From Streptomyces sp. CT34 (GTDB lineage: Bacteria > Actinomycetota > Actinomycetes > Streptomycetales > Streptomycetaceae), in contig NZ_KN708638.1 in assembly GCF_000805335.1 (NCBI RefSeq), positions 2,260,566-2,324,565 on the forward strand: a stretch of DNA of 64,000 bases, in the 5' to 3' direction. The position numbers and the translations under genes were made by a program. Positions 34,372 through 42,854 of the stretch are shown here, in pieces. The notes below the pieces were generated by a model, which saw nothing but the letters and a program-made list of their open reading frames with translations, ran no database searches and had not been told where the DNA came from. Positions within the stretch are counted from its first letter, which is position 1. The number at the start of each line of letters is the position of its first letter.

Positions 34372-35682
34372 TTACGGGGCAGTGCGCGCTGGTAGAGGGC
34401 AGTAGCGTATCCAGGCGTCGGTGAACTGGCTGCGCGAGAAGCCCTTGCGCTGACCGATGTCTCCGAAGCGGTGGTTGGCGGACCTTATCTGGTAGTCGGC
34501 CAGCAGGAGTTGCAGGCCGCGTGCGCTCAGCCCGCCGTTGCCGTACTCGGCCCAAGGCCCTTCCGTGTCGGCTCGCAGGGCGGCGAGCAGGCTCTCGGTT
34601 GGCAGCGCGTCGGGGTTGCCGTAGGAGGCGAAGACCTGCCGGATGTCCGTGAGGATACGGATCTTCAGCCCACCGTGGTCCTCCTCCTGGCCCTGCTCGT
34701 ACGCGGTCATCGTCTGGCAGGCGGTACGGGCCCAAGCGGGCCAGGGGCCTCCCGCCAGATCGGCGACGACGATCAGCGGCTCCCAGGTATCAGCCGCGCG
34801 GTCCTCGACCGGCATGACCGGCTCGGAGTCAGCAGCTTCCTCCAGGTGCGGGCCCAGCCAGGCCGCCAGCCGCTGCCGCAAGGCGTTGAGGGCAGGGGTG
34901 TCGCGGCGTGAGCGGTAGGGCCGCACGCTCTCCCCCGGTGCACGGCGGCGCATGCGGATGACCACCGACCGGTCCATGATCGTGTCGGGCAGGTCACCGA
35001 TACCAGCAAGGGCAGCCATCGCGAAGGTGCGGAATTTGGTGGGCTGGTGGTCATTTCCCGCGACCCGGGTGGTCGGCCGGTTGCGGTGGTGACCGGAGTT
35101 GAGCAGACCGCGCATCTCCTCGTTCTTCTCCGCCACCTTCGGGCTGCCGAAGATGGTGTCCGCCTCGTCCACCAGGAGAGTGGGCGGGTTGGCGGTGATG
35201 GAGCGGAAGATGGCCGCCGGAGTCGAGTTGACCGTGATGAACGGGTCGTGGACGGTCTCGTGCAGCACGTCCAGCAGCCTCGACTTGCCGCACCGCTTCG
35301 CCGGGCCCACCACCGCCAGTCGCGGGGCGTGCTGCCAGGCTGGCTGCAGGTGCGTTGCAGCCACCCACAAGGTGACCGCGTCCAGAGCCTGCCGGTGAGG
35401 CAGGACTACGAACGTCTCGATTGCTGACCGCAGTTCACCCAGCAGGTCAGCGCCCTCGGTCAGTGGGCCAACGAACGGGGTGACTGGACAGTCGGCGTTC
35501 TCCATTGACCGGTTCTCGGTCAGGGTGTCGTCGGTGTCCGAGACGCTCATTGCACTGCCCGGTGGGGTCGGCGAATCCCGGTCACCGGTGGGCCCTGTAG
35601 CGCGGTGGGCACCGACCTGACCGGGGATCGCGACCGGTGGCCACGTGGATTGGTGGGATGCGGCGGCGGGGTGCGCCGTCAT
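34372..35682 (-). CDS. DUF3631 ATPase of actinomycete mobile elements
   Basis: The protein has 436 residues from ATG 35682 (a TTG at 35694 is in frame). The P-loop is AVVGPAKRCGKSRLLD, with Walker B TLLVDEADTIF and the sensor-type segment AMAALAGIGDLPDTIMDRSV. DUF3631 forms the C-terminal part (LLAALRADTEGPWAEYGNG to the end). The family lies in phages and integrative elements, probably as a replication helicase or loader. The repeats downstream at 34250-34360 could be a cognate origin, but this is only inference. No other replication gene is visible in the island. Confidence 0.85.
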   Translation of the reverse strand: MTAHPAAASHQSTWPPVAIPGQVGAHRATGPTGDRDSPTPPGSAMSVSDTDDTLTENRSMENADCPVTPFVGPLTEGADLLGELRSAIETFVVLPHRQALDAVTLWVAATHLQPAWQHAPRLAVVGPAKRCGKSRLLDVLHETVHDPFITVNSTPAAIFRSITANPPTLLVDEADTIFGSPKVAEKNEEMRGLLNSGHHRNRPTTRVAGNDHQPTKFRTFAMAALAGIGDLPDTIMDRSVVIRMRRRAPGESVRPYRSRRDTPALNALRQRLAAWLGPHLEEAADSEPVMPVEDRAADTWEPLIVVADLAGGPWPAWARTACQTMTAYEQGQEEDHGGLKIRILTDIRQVFASYGNPDALPTESLLAALRADTEGPWAEYGNGGLSARGLQLLLADYQIRSANHRFGDIGQRKGFSRSQFTDAWIRYCPLPARTAP

Positions 35683-35829
35683 AGGGTGGTTCAAGGACGT
35701 TCCTCACCCGGTGGTACGAAGCATGGAGGCATCGCACCACCGTCGTCATCGTTCAGGTACGGGCGGGTGGTTGGGGACTCTTCGGCCCTCGGCGTTGACG
35801 CGCCGGGGGCCTCTTCGTCGTCCGGAGGT

Positions 35830-36051
35830 TCAGGCGACCAGATCCAGGGACTGGGTCTGGAGCCATGCGTCGACCTCCGTCCACCGGTAGCGCAGATGCT
35901 TGCCGACCTTGTGGACCTTCGGGCCGGTGCTCCGGTACTTCCACTGGTACAGCGTCCGCACCGGGATGCCGAGGTAGTCGGAGATCTCCTGCGGACTCGC
36001 CAGCGCGCGACGGTCCTTGGCGGCATCCTGGCGAGACTCGGTGTGCTTCAT
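35830..36051 (-). CDS. excisionase-like MerR-type HTH protein
   Basis: The protein has 73 residues from ATG 36051, AAGGGAA upstream. Core: ALASPQEISDYLGIPVRTLY, QWKYRSTGPKVHKVGKHLRY, RWTEVDAWLQ. This is the winged MerR/Xis fold of recombination directionality factors in actinomycete elements. It should help the integrase excise the island by bending DNA at the attachment sites. It lies between the DUF3631 gene and the XRE/integrase unit on the opposite strand. Confidence 0.88.
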   Translation of the reverse strand: MKHTESRQDAAKDRRALASPQEISDYLGIPVRTLYQWKYRSTGPKVHKVGKHLRYRWTEVDAWLQTQSLDLVA

Positions 36052-36509
36052 TCGCGTTCCCTTCGTTGAATTGGGCGGGCGGCGTGGCCAACATAGCCAC
36101 GCATCTTCCGCAACATCCAGCGCCATCTTGCAGAGAATTCACGGCCGTACCAAACGGCGTCCACACAGGACATCGAAAGCCGCGGAGCCGAACCGCCAAT
36201 CAGGAGAGCGAGCCATATTCCACGTAGCCGAGAGCGACCAGGCCACTTCGTCATGTCAGCTTCGTTACACCCTGCTGGTGAGCTCCGCCTATCACCGGAT
36301 CCTGCCTGAAGTGCCAGGCCATGGAGGTGTGACGAGTCACCGGAAGCCCCATTCGGGCACAGGGCGCGGGAACATAGCACAGAACCCGGCCGTCAATTCC
36401 GTAACCATCCAGACGCACAGCGACAGCACTCACGCGACGCGAAGGGCGCCTCCTTATACAGCGGAAATCCGGTTTCCCCAAACCCGGGAACACGAGCTAC
36501 AACACCGCC
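36052..36509. promoter_or_regulatory. divergent control region of excisionase and integrase units
   Basis: This 458-bp A/T-richer gap between divergent genes has no supported gene. It contains the inverted repeat GCGTGGC/GCCACGC at about 36083-36102 near the excisionase start. It should hold both promoters and the decision switch between integration and excision. Confidence 0.5.
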
Positions 36510-36788
36510 ATGTCGAAACGCCCCGTCGAAATCGGCCCCACCGGAATCCAAACCGCCGACAACATCGAAAGTCTCCGCCTCGCTCGCGGCGTCAGCCAAC
36601 GCCAGCTCGCCGCCCTCGTCGCCGAGCTAGACCGCCCGCTGTCCCATACCGCGATCTCTCGAATCGAGCGGATCCGCCGACGCTGCGACGTCGACGACCT
36701 CGTCACCATCGCAGCGGCCTTTGGTATCTCTCCCATGACTCTGTTGGTGCCATCAGGTGCCGCCCAGGAAACGGGTCACCGTGGCTGA
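36510..36788 (+). CDS. XRE-family regulator
   Basis: The protein has 92 residues. The HTH core is NIESLRLARGVSQRQLAALV to HTAISRIERIRRR (about residues 18-62), the phage-repressor type. It overlaps the integrase start by 32 bases, so the two are translationally linked and this protein probably regulates integrase expression. Soluble; no other domain. Confidence 0.87.
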   Translation: MSKRPVEIGPTGIQTADNIESLRLARGVSQRQLAALVAELDRPLSHTAISRIERIRRRCDVDDLVTIAAAFGISPMTLLVPSGAAQETGHRG

Positions 36789-38058
36789 GCCTTACGACCG
36801 CTGGCACAAAAAGCGGCCGAAGCCGGGCGAGGAAAAGTGCAGGGCCCATGGCAAGGTGCCATCCCGCGAGCATGGGCGCGGAAAACGCTGGCTGGCACGC
36901 TGGCGTGACCCCGATGGGCAGCAGCAGAGCGAGAGTTTCGAACGGTATGAGGATGCCCGGCAGCACCTGACGCGGATGCTGGGGACTGTCGACGACGGTA
37001 CGTACATAGCACCGAAGAAGGGCGACACGCTACTCAAGGCGGTGGCCAAGCAGTGGCTGGAGAACCAGACGTTCGACAACCCGCGCACGTACCACCAGTA
37101 CGAGTCCCGTGTCCGCAACCACATGATCGAGCCACTGGGAGACCTCAAGCTGCGGCAGATCAAGCCCTCCACCATCCAGACCTGGATCAAGCGCCGGCTT
37201 CAGGTGCTCGACGAGACCACCGTCGGCCTGATCTTCACCCACCTCTCGTCGATCCTCGCCATGGCAGTGGACGACGACCTGATCCCGAAGAACCCGTGCG
37301 AGACCGGGTCGGTCAAGCGCGTGAAGCCCAGGCGGTCGAAGAAGTCAGCCAAGGACGTGCCGCTCTCCTGGGAGCAGACGGACGCTCTGCGCAAGCACCT
37401 GCCTGACCGGTATCAAGCCACGGTCGACTGCGGGCGTGGACTCGGGATGCGGCAGGGCGAAATATTCGGCTTCAGCCCGGACGACGTGGACTGGTCGGAG
37501 GACGACAAGACCGTCCACATATGCCGACAGATCACGCACCACCGCGGCACGCTCGTCTTCGCCCCTCCCAAGGGCGGCACCAAGAACGATACGAAAGACC
37601 GCTACGTCCCGCTCGACGAGGACTTAGCGACACTGCTGCGCGAGCACATGCGGGAGTTCCCTCCGGTTAAGGTCACGCTGCCGTGGCTGGAGAAAGACGG
37701 CGAACTAGTCACCGTGCGGCTCATGTTCACAACGCGCGAGCACAAGGCGCTCAACAAGAACTACTTCAACTACCTCTGGAAGGCGGCCCTTGAGGCAATT
37801 GGCGCTATCGAGGCTGTAAACGAGAAGCCGACCGGCAAACGCCGCAGGTGGGAGCCCTGCCGGGACAAGATGATGCACGCCCTCCGGCACCTCTTCGCCT
37901 CGGAGGCGATCAACGAGGGCGTGGACGTCTACACGCTCGCCGACCTGCTCGGCCACGAGGATCCGGCGTTCACGTTGCGCCGCTACGTGCATCGCGTCAA
38001 GGGCGCGGTGGAGAAAGCCCGCAAGGCGATCGGGCAGCGCTACCGGCTGGCAGCGTGA
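36757..38058 (+). CDS. int: tyrosine integrase of island 2
   Basis: The protein has 433 residues from GTG 36757. It has an N-terminal arm-binding part (RWLARWRDPDGQQQSESFER), a SAM-like core-binding domain (about 85-190) and a catalytic domain with Arg232 (GLGMRQGE), HxxR at 374-377 (HALRH), His400 (LLGHEDPAF) and nucleophile Tyr410 (RRYVHRV). All catalytic residues are present. It should recombine the core at the glnA 3' end. Codon 290 is TTA, so full expression should need the bldA tRNA. It is encoded 1.1 kb from attR and followed by a perfect bidirectional terminator. Confidence 0.95.
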   Translation: MPPRKRVTVAEPYDRWHKKRPKPGEEKCRAHGKVPSREHGRGKRWLARWRDPDGQQQSESFERYEDARQHLTRMLGTVDDGTYIAPKKGDTLLKAVAKQWLENQTFDNPRTYHQYESRVRNHMIEPLGDLKLRQIKPSTIQTWIKRRLQVLDETTVGLIFTHLSSILAMAVDDDLIPKNPCETGSVKRVKPRRSKKSAKDVPLSWEQTDALRKHLPDRYQATVDCGRGLGMRQGEIFGFSPDDVDWSEDDKTVHICRQITHHRGTLVFAPPKGGTKNDTKDRYVPLDEDLATLLREHMREFPPVKVTLPWLEKDGELVTVRLMFTTREHKALNKNYFNYLWKAALEAIGAIEAVNEKPTGKRRRWEPCRDKMMHALRHLFASEAINEGVDVYTLADLLGHEDPAFTLRRYVHRVKGAVEKARKAIGQRYRLAA

Positions 38059-38074
38059 ATCCGGCGATGCCGAC

Positions 38075-38124
38075 TACGACGAGAGGCTGGTCTGAGCTGC
38101 TGCTCAGACCAGCCTCTCGTCGAT
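38075..38124. terminator. bidirectional terminator between int and HNH genes
   Basis: A perfect stem of about 20 bp (GACGAGAGGCTGGTCTGAGC and its complement) with a TGCT loop, placed between convergent genes. Confidence 0.9.
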
Positions 38125-38146
38125 AGCCCTGGAGATTATGTGCCGT

Positions 38147-38947
38147 CTACGGACTGTCCTCTGCGGGTTCCGGCGCTCCCGAAAGAGCGCGCCCTACGAA
38201 CTCCCGGTAGCGCTCTACCTCCGCATAGAACTCGGAGTTGTCTACGTCCAGGATTTTGGACCTGCCAGGTAGCCCCGCAAGCTCACGTAGAGATGGCTCG
38301 AAGTCCGGATCCAGGCCCTTGTGACACGTACCGCAGAGCGTGACCAGGTTTTCCTCTGCTGTGGGCCCGTGCATCCGCCATGGGACGAGGTGGTGCACAT
38401 GGATCTCTAGATCAGTGTGATCGGTAGCTCTGCGGCCACACACCACACAGCGGTAGTTGTCCCGCTTGAGTACCTGCATCCGGAGCTTCCGGGTAGGCGC
38501 ACGGCGCTTCACGGCTTCGTCGGGTAGCTTCCCTGTTCCGACGAAACCGAACCCACCGACCTCAACTGCACCGTCGCGCATGCACTCTCGGGGCGCGATT
38601 GCCTCGGGGAGGCGGGACTCGGCCAAGCCCTTCTCAACAAGTGCGTTCCCGCCGATCCTTAGATACATGGCCAAGCTGGTGTCGTCATGGACCGATACCC
38701 AGCCCTGCCCCATTTCGGTCCATGCCCTTGCCATGCCCGCAGGATCTATCAAGCTGGCAGCACGTATCTCCCAGCCGGGATGCCGTTCAGACCAAGCCAC
38801 CCAATGGGTCTGCGCCGACCAGAAGGGGCGCCCTCGTCGGTTGACCCCGAGCGTAAGCGCGAAGTAGTCACCGTCGGGTGCGTAGCGCTTCATCTGTTGC
38901 AGCGTCTGCGTCAGTCCGGTCTCGTCAGTGGACCACTTCTCACCCAT
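38147..38947 (-). CDS. HNH endonuclease-domain protein
   Basis: The protein has 266 residues from ATG 38947. The N-terminal about 140 residues are of unknown type (YFALTLGVNRRGRPFWSAQT). The C-terminal HNH domain has VLKRDNYRCVVCGRRATDHT, then HVHHLVPW (catalytic His pair) and ENLVTLCGTCHKGLD, with both zinc-type CxxC pairs present. It is probably a nicking or restriction-type nuclease. Its place between integrase and attR is typical for cargo nucleases acting in defence or mobilisation. It is transcribed towards the integrase terminator. Confidence 0.87.
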   Translation of the reverse strand: MGEKWSTDETGLTQTLQQMKRYAPDGDYFALTLGVNRRGRPFWSAQTHWVAWSERHPGWEIRAASLIDPAGMARAWTEMGQGWVSVHDDTSLAMYLRIGGNALVEKGLAESRLPEAIAPRECMRDGAVEVGGFGFVGTGKLPDEAVKRRAPTRKLRMQVLKRDNYRCVVCGRRATDHTDLEIHVHHLVPWRMHGPTAEENLVTLCGTCHKGLDPDFEPSLRELAGLPGRSKILDVDNSEFYAEVERYREFVGRALSGAPEPAEDSP

Positions 38948-39126
38948 GGGCTGACTGTCGCACAGGGCACTGACAAATGAGGTCGCTTCTGAATCATCCG
39001 TACAACCTGGGGAAGAGGCAGGAAGCCGAGTGCTAGGACCGAGCACATGCGCCGCTGCGAACAGCAGGTTGCAGCATTGGCGCTGCAGCACCACATCAAT
39101 CCCCTCGGTGGCTTACCTTCCCTGCG

Positions 39127-39147
39127 GTGTGCACCCGATGTGCACCC
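39127..39147. repeat. right-end paired GTGCACC sites
   Basis: Two GTGCACC copies with starts 11 bp apart, 50 bp from the right core, mirror the pair near the left end. They are candidate arm-type integrase sites. Confidence 0.5.
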
Positions 39148-39197
39148 GCCTTCCCACCGAGGGCCAGTCTGCGCAGGTCAGGACCGTTTCTCGCCTC

Positions 39198-39214
39198 TAC
39201 TTCGACATCTAAGA
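39198..39214. repeat. attR core of island 2
   Basis: An exact second copy of TACTTCGACATCTAAGA, the end of glnA. There is no glnA coding sequence before it, so it is the duplicated target site at the right junction. Confidence 0.85.
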
Positions 39215-39219
39215 TCGCC

Positions 39220-39270
39220 GCAGGTCAGAGCGGTTTTCCGCTCCCCTGGGCCGTCTGTGGGCCGTCGGGC
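39220..39270. repeat. second left-end-like sequence beyond attR
   Basis: Aligned with 20605-20655, this segment shares AGGTCA-AG, GTTTTCCGC and CCC blocks and again has a paired 7-mer 11 bp apart, but with GGGCCGT in place of GTGCACC. It looks like the left end of a related older element at the same target, now diverged. Confidence 0.45.
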
Positions 39271-39308
39271 GTGCTCTTCCCTCGGAGGAAGGGCACGCCC
39301 GACGGCCC
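39259..39308. terminator. strong inverted repeat after attR
   Basis: Arms GGCCGTCGGGCGTGC and GCACGCCCGACGGCC with a loop of about 20 bases that itself pairs partly, followed by CTTCTTC. Strong terminator form. It would have lain just downstream of glnA before island 2 entered. Confidence 0.7.
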
Positions 39309-39464
39309 TTCTTCGCTGATGCGCAGTGGTGCCGCCCTGCCCGCATGCGTCCGGAGTGTTGACACCTCCTCGCTCGTTTCGCTGCATGCTCGCCCCCTCG
39401 CCTGCGAGAATCGCAGGACGCTGTCGGCCGCTTCGTGGGCGTACCCACTCCGGGGAGTTGGGAA

Positions 39465-40256
39465 GTGAAGGCACAAGCCATTCTCGCCGTCATCTCTTCA
39501 TTGGCACTTGTCATCTCGCTGGCCACTCTCTGGCAAAGCCATTTGGCGAAATTCAAGACCGTGGCCGTCGCAGGCCCCCTGCAGCTCCGGATCTCACAGA
39601 TCAAATCGTCCGATACCAGCTGGTACATACCTCAGGTTGATTGCCGAGTGACGATATCGAACACTGGAGCACGAGTGGGCAAGGTGCTTGGGATTCGAAT
39701 GGTCGCTCGCTATCCGCTACTGCCGATCCCCGGTGCTCACGAAATATTCTCGGCCCATTCCGAAGTCGACTCTGTTCTCTACCGGAAGCACGGAGCCGAC
39801 CGATTCACCTGGATCGACAAGGCCAGCCTGGGCGACGCTGCGCCGTTCGTGCTCCTGCCACGGTCCAGCACCAGTAAACACGTCGTGTTCGATACCCGCT
39901 GGGACGACCCGGTGATTCAGGACGAGATCGAGTTCACTCTCGAAATTCTCACCGATAGGGTGGCGAAGTGGATCGCAGTGGAGAAGTGGACACATTCGAT
40001 CCGCGGCATCGAATGGTCCGAGCTCACCGAAGTCGGAACTGCGTTTACGGTGCATCCAGCAAGCGCAGGTTCTCGCAGACCTTTCACCACCGTGCCCTCC
40101 GACCTTCATGAATACACCAGAGGGAAGAAGGAGATTCCCGCCGGTGGATTCACGAGGCACGATTCCCGCCTGGTCACTTCGGCACGTTCCGCGAAAGCAA
40201 ACGGGAAGCAGCAAAAAGAGGCTCCGGGCGCGACCAACGACCAACGAGAGCAGTAG
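39465..40256 (+). CDS. hypothetical protein with N-terminal membrane anchor
   Basis: The protein has 263 residues from GTG 39465 (GGGGAG upstream; another GTG at 39435). One N-terminal membrane segment (ILAVISSLALVISLATLWQS) is followed by a soluble domain with mixed beta pattern (VDCRVTISNTGARVGKVLGI) and a hydrophilic tail. I do not recognise the family. Codon use is less G/C-ending than in backbone genes, suggesting transfer. It lies just beyond attR, so it may belong to an older element at this target. Strong hairpins flank it on both sides. Confidence 0.7.
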   Translation: MKAQAILAVISSLALVISLATLWQSHLAKFKTVAVAGPLQLRISQIKSSDTSWYIPQVDCRVTISNTGARVGKVLGIRMVARYPLLPIPGAHEIFSAHSEVDSVLYRKHGADRFTWIDKASLGDAAPFVLLPRSSTSKHVVFDTRWDDPVIQDEIEFTLEILTDRVAKWIAVEKWTHSIRGIEWSELTEVGTAFTVHPASAGSRRPFTTVPSDLHEYTRGKKEIPAGGFTRHDSRLVTSARSAKANGKQQKEAPGATNDQREQ

Positions 40257-40264
40257 CTGACGCG

Positions 40265-40313
40265 TGAAGCGCGGTGGCGGTACCTCCGAGCGAGGCATCG
40301 TCACCGCGCTTCG
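40265..40313. terminator. terminator of the hypothetical gene
   Basis: Inverted repeat with arms GAAGCGCGGTG and CACCGCGCTTC around a loop of about 25 bases, just after the stop at 40256. Confidence 0.65.
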
Positions 40314-40501
40314 GTGTGTGCCCCGGCGGCCGGGCCGTACGGAGCGAGATCTTCCTTGTGGACGCCGCGGCAGGGGGAGTTGACGATTACCCGCGCCCGC
40401 GGGGCAACCGTCCCTGTGGTCGTTGACCGATTCCGCGCTCCGCGCGCACGGCGCGGCCGGCCCGAGCGCGTGGGGTCCCGGGCCGGCTGCGATCGGCAGG
40501 G

Positions 40502-40774
40502 TCAGCAGTTGTCGTAGATCAGGGCGCGGACCAGGCGGCAGGTGGTGTCGGAGGGGTAGTGGACGCCGATGGCGAGGGCGGTGGAGCGGATCTTGCCGTT
40601 GGTGGCGTGCTCGGGGCGGTAGACGCCGGTGTCGAGCAGGGCTATCGCCAGGCGCATCGCCTTCAGGCGGCGGTTGTGGGATTCGTACCGCTCGCGGGGC
40701 CATCCGGCGGGGAGCGGTTTCCTGGGCAGCGGGTGGGTCGGGAGAGGCTTCGTCATGAGTGCGGCTGCGGCCAT
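40502..40774 (-). CDS. small conserved actinomycete protein
   Basis: The protein has 90 residues from ATG 40774, with CCAGGAGG about ten bases upstream. It is basic at the front (PLPAGWPRERYESHNRRLKA), then helical (MRLAIALLDTGVYRPEHATN). The conserved start may lie at MTKPL. No known domain; it occurs widely in Streptomyces as a small hypothetical. It lies alone between a hairpin and the ligase gene. Confidence 0.7.
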   Translation of the reverse strand: MAAAALMTKPLPTHPLPRKPLPAGWPRERYESHNRRLKAMRLAIALLDTGVYRPEHATNGKIRSTALAIGVHYPSDTTCRLVRALIYDNC

Positions 40775-40900
40775 CCGGCGGACCTCCTGGAGCGTTGAGA
40801 ACCCTCACTGACTGGTTCCCATTTTACCGCCGGGCACTGACAAAAGCCCCTGGCCAGGGGGGGATTTGAGGGGCGCGGGCGCGGCCCGTGGGAGCGGGTT

Positions 40901-42526
40901 TCAGGGGGTGGTAGCGGCCGTCGCGCGCAGCCGCTTCTTGTCGGGCTTGCCGACCGGGGTGAGGGGGATGGTGTCGAGGACGTGGACGGCGGCGGGGGCG
41001 TAGAGGGCTCCCTTGTGCGCGGTGACGTAGGCGCGGAGGGCGGACAGCGAGACCTCGTCGGTCAGGTGGCCGGGGGCGGGGACGACCGCGACGTGTACCT
41101 CCTCGGTGTCGTCGGGGGTGCGAACTCCGTAGACGGCGCAGTGGGCGACCGCGGGGTGGGTGTGGAGGAGGTCCTCGATCTCCGTGGGGTGGACGTGGCC
41201 GCCCACGACGATGATGACGTCCTTGAGGCGGTCGACGAGGTAGAGGCGGCCGTCGACGTCCAGGTGGCCGACGTCGCCGGTGCGCACCCAGCCGTCGCGC
41301 AGGACCTGCGCGGTGAGTTCGGGCTGCTTCCAGTAGCCGGACATCACGCCGGCGGAGCGTACGTGGATCTCGCCCGGATCCCCCGGCGGCAGGTCCCGGC
41401 CGTCGGCGTCGCGGATGGCGAGGGTGACGCCGGGCAGCGGGCGGCCGACGGTCATCGGGCCGTCGGTGGCGAGGTCGGTGTGGTCGCCGGGGCCCGCCTC
41501 GGTGATGGACATCGCCTCGGACTGGCCGTACCACCCGTAGAGGACGGGGCCGAAGACCTCTGCCGCGCGGCGCATCCGGGACGGGGAGGCGACGCAGCCC
41601 CCGTAGGTGATGCGGGTGAGGGAACTGAGGTCGGTGGTGGGGAGGGTGGGGTCGTCGAGGAGGCGGTAGAGGAGCGGGGGCAGCAGCCAGAGGTGGGTGA
41701 TGCGCTCGCGGGCGAGGGCGGCCAGGACGGCGGTGGGGTCGAAGCTGCGGTGCAGGACGACGCTGCCGCCGTCCACGAGGGTGAGGTCGGCCATGATGCC
41801 CGCCAGGTGGGCGAGCGAGGTGCAGGCCAGGAGGCGGGGCGGATCGCCGGCGCCCTCCAGGCGGAGGCTGCCGAGCAGCCCGACGAACGGGGCGTGCGCC
41901 ATCCGGACTCCCTTGGGGATACCGGTCGTTCCGCCGGTGTGGCGGATGCACCAGTCGTCCTCGGGGCGGGCGGCGCCGGCCACGGTGGGGGTGGCGGGGA
42001 GCGCGGCGCAGGCGGCGAGGAGGTCGGGGCCGAGGGGCGCCCGGCCGTCCGGCGTACCGGGGTCCGCGCCCGGATCCGGCTCCCCTGAGGGGCCGGGCAC
42101 CGGGCCGAGGGTCATGATCTGCGGGCGGCGGCCGGTGAGATGGCCGAGCAGCTCGTACGCGGCCCCGCACAGCGCCGGGTCGACCACCAGCAGCGCGGTC
42201 TCCACGCTCTCGGCGATACGGGCCAGGGTCTCCGCGGCCATGCCGTCGTAGAGGAACACCACCCGTGCGCCGATGAGGTTGGCGGCGTACCGGGCGGCGA
42301 GCACCTCCGGGAGGTTGCCGCTGAGGAGGGAGACGGTGTCGCCGCGGCCGATCCCCTGAGCGGCGAGGACGGCGGCCATGCGGTGCACGGTGGCGTGTAA
42401 GGCGCCGGCGGTGACGTCGGGGCGGCCGTCGGCGGGGGTGAGGACGGCGCGGGCCGGGTCGCGGGCGAGGGCGGCCAGGACGGTGTCGACGTAGCTGGTG
42501 AAGGCGGGGGCGGGGGCGTCGGCCAT
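40901..42526 (-). CDS. AMP-dependent acyl-CoA synthetase/ligase
   Basis: The protein has 541 residues and is full length. ANL-superfamily motifs are present: A3 HTGGTTGIPKGV (P-loop-like), A5 YGWYGQSEA, A7 GWVRTGDVGHLD, A8 hinge region after RLYLVDRLKDVI, and the catalytic A10 Lys in PVGKPDKKRLR. It adenylates a carboxylic acid, probably a fatty or aromatic acid, and passes it to CoA; the exact acid cannot be read from the sequence. It runs alone, opposite to glnII, with a 430-bp shared upstream region. The ATG at 42526 follows a GGAG-type site. Confidence 0.92.
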   Translation of the reverse strand: MADAPAPAFTSYVDTVLAALARDPARAVLTPADGRPDVTAGALHATVHRMAAVLAAQGIGRGDTVSLLSGNLPEVLAARYAANLIGARVVFLYDGMAAETLARIAESVETALLVVDPALCGAAYELLGHLTGRRPQIMTLGPVPGPSGEPDPGADPGTPDGRAPLGPDLLAACAALPATPTVAGAARPEDDWCIRHTGGTTGIPKGVRMAHAPFVGLLGSLRLEGAGDPPRLLACTSLAHLAGIMADLTLVDGGSVVLHRSFDPTAVLAALARERITHLWLLPPLLYRLLDDPTLPTTDLSSLTRITYGGCVASPSRMRRAAEVFGPVLYGWYGQSEAMSITEAGPGDHTDLATDGPMTVGRPLPGVTLAIRDADGRDLPPGDPGEIHVRSAGVMSGYWKQPELTAQVLRDGWVRTGDVGHLDVDGRLYLVDRLKDVIIVVGGHVHPTEIEDLLHTHPAVAHCAVYGVRTPDDTEEVHVAVVPAPGHLTDEVSLSALRAYVTAHKGALYAPAAVHVLDTIPLTPVGKPDKKRLRATAATTP

Positions 42527-42854
42527 GGCGGGGCTCCTTCGGTGCGGACGGTGCGGTGCGGGTTCGGGCGGGACGGCCAGGTACGGGCGGCCTCCGGCAC
42601 CTCCGACGGTAGGCCGGTTCGTTCATGCCTTCCATGACCAATATCGGCATGTGGTGATGACCGGTGACGCATGAGCACGGGACGGCCCACGGGCCTGTCC
42701 GGCGGCACACCACCCCCTCCGGGCCGGGGTACATACGGGCGTGTGCCGCGCCGCAGGCGGCGGCCGGGTGCCAATTCGGCACCGGTGTACGGGAGTTCGG
42801 AAATGGCCGTGCGATATATGGTGAATTGTCGCAGAATCAGGGGATGTCCGACTG

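Larger units (their letters stand above)
20531..39197. mobile_element. island 2, integrated at the 3' end of glnA
   Basis: This 18.7-kb block lies between two exact copies of the glnA end. It holds a tyrosine integrase (36757), an excisionase-like protein (35830), an XRE protein (36510), a DUF3631 ATPase (34372), an HNH nuclease (38147), a metabolic/repair-like operon (31786-33986), a kinase/ATPase module, and a composite transposon. Parts have clearly lower GC than the backbone. No FtsK-type transfer protein, relaxase or RepSA-like protein was seen. It is therefore a genomic island or satellite-like element rather than a complete conjugative one. Confidence 0.85.
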
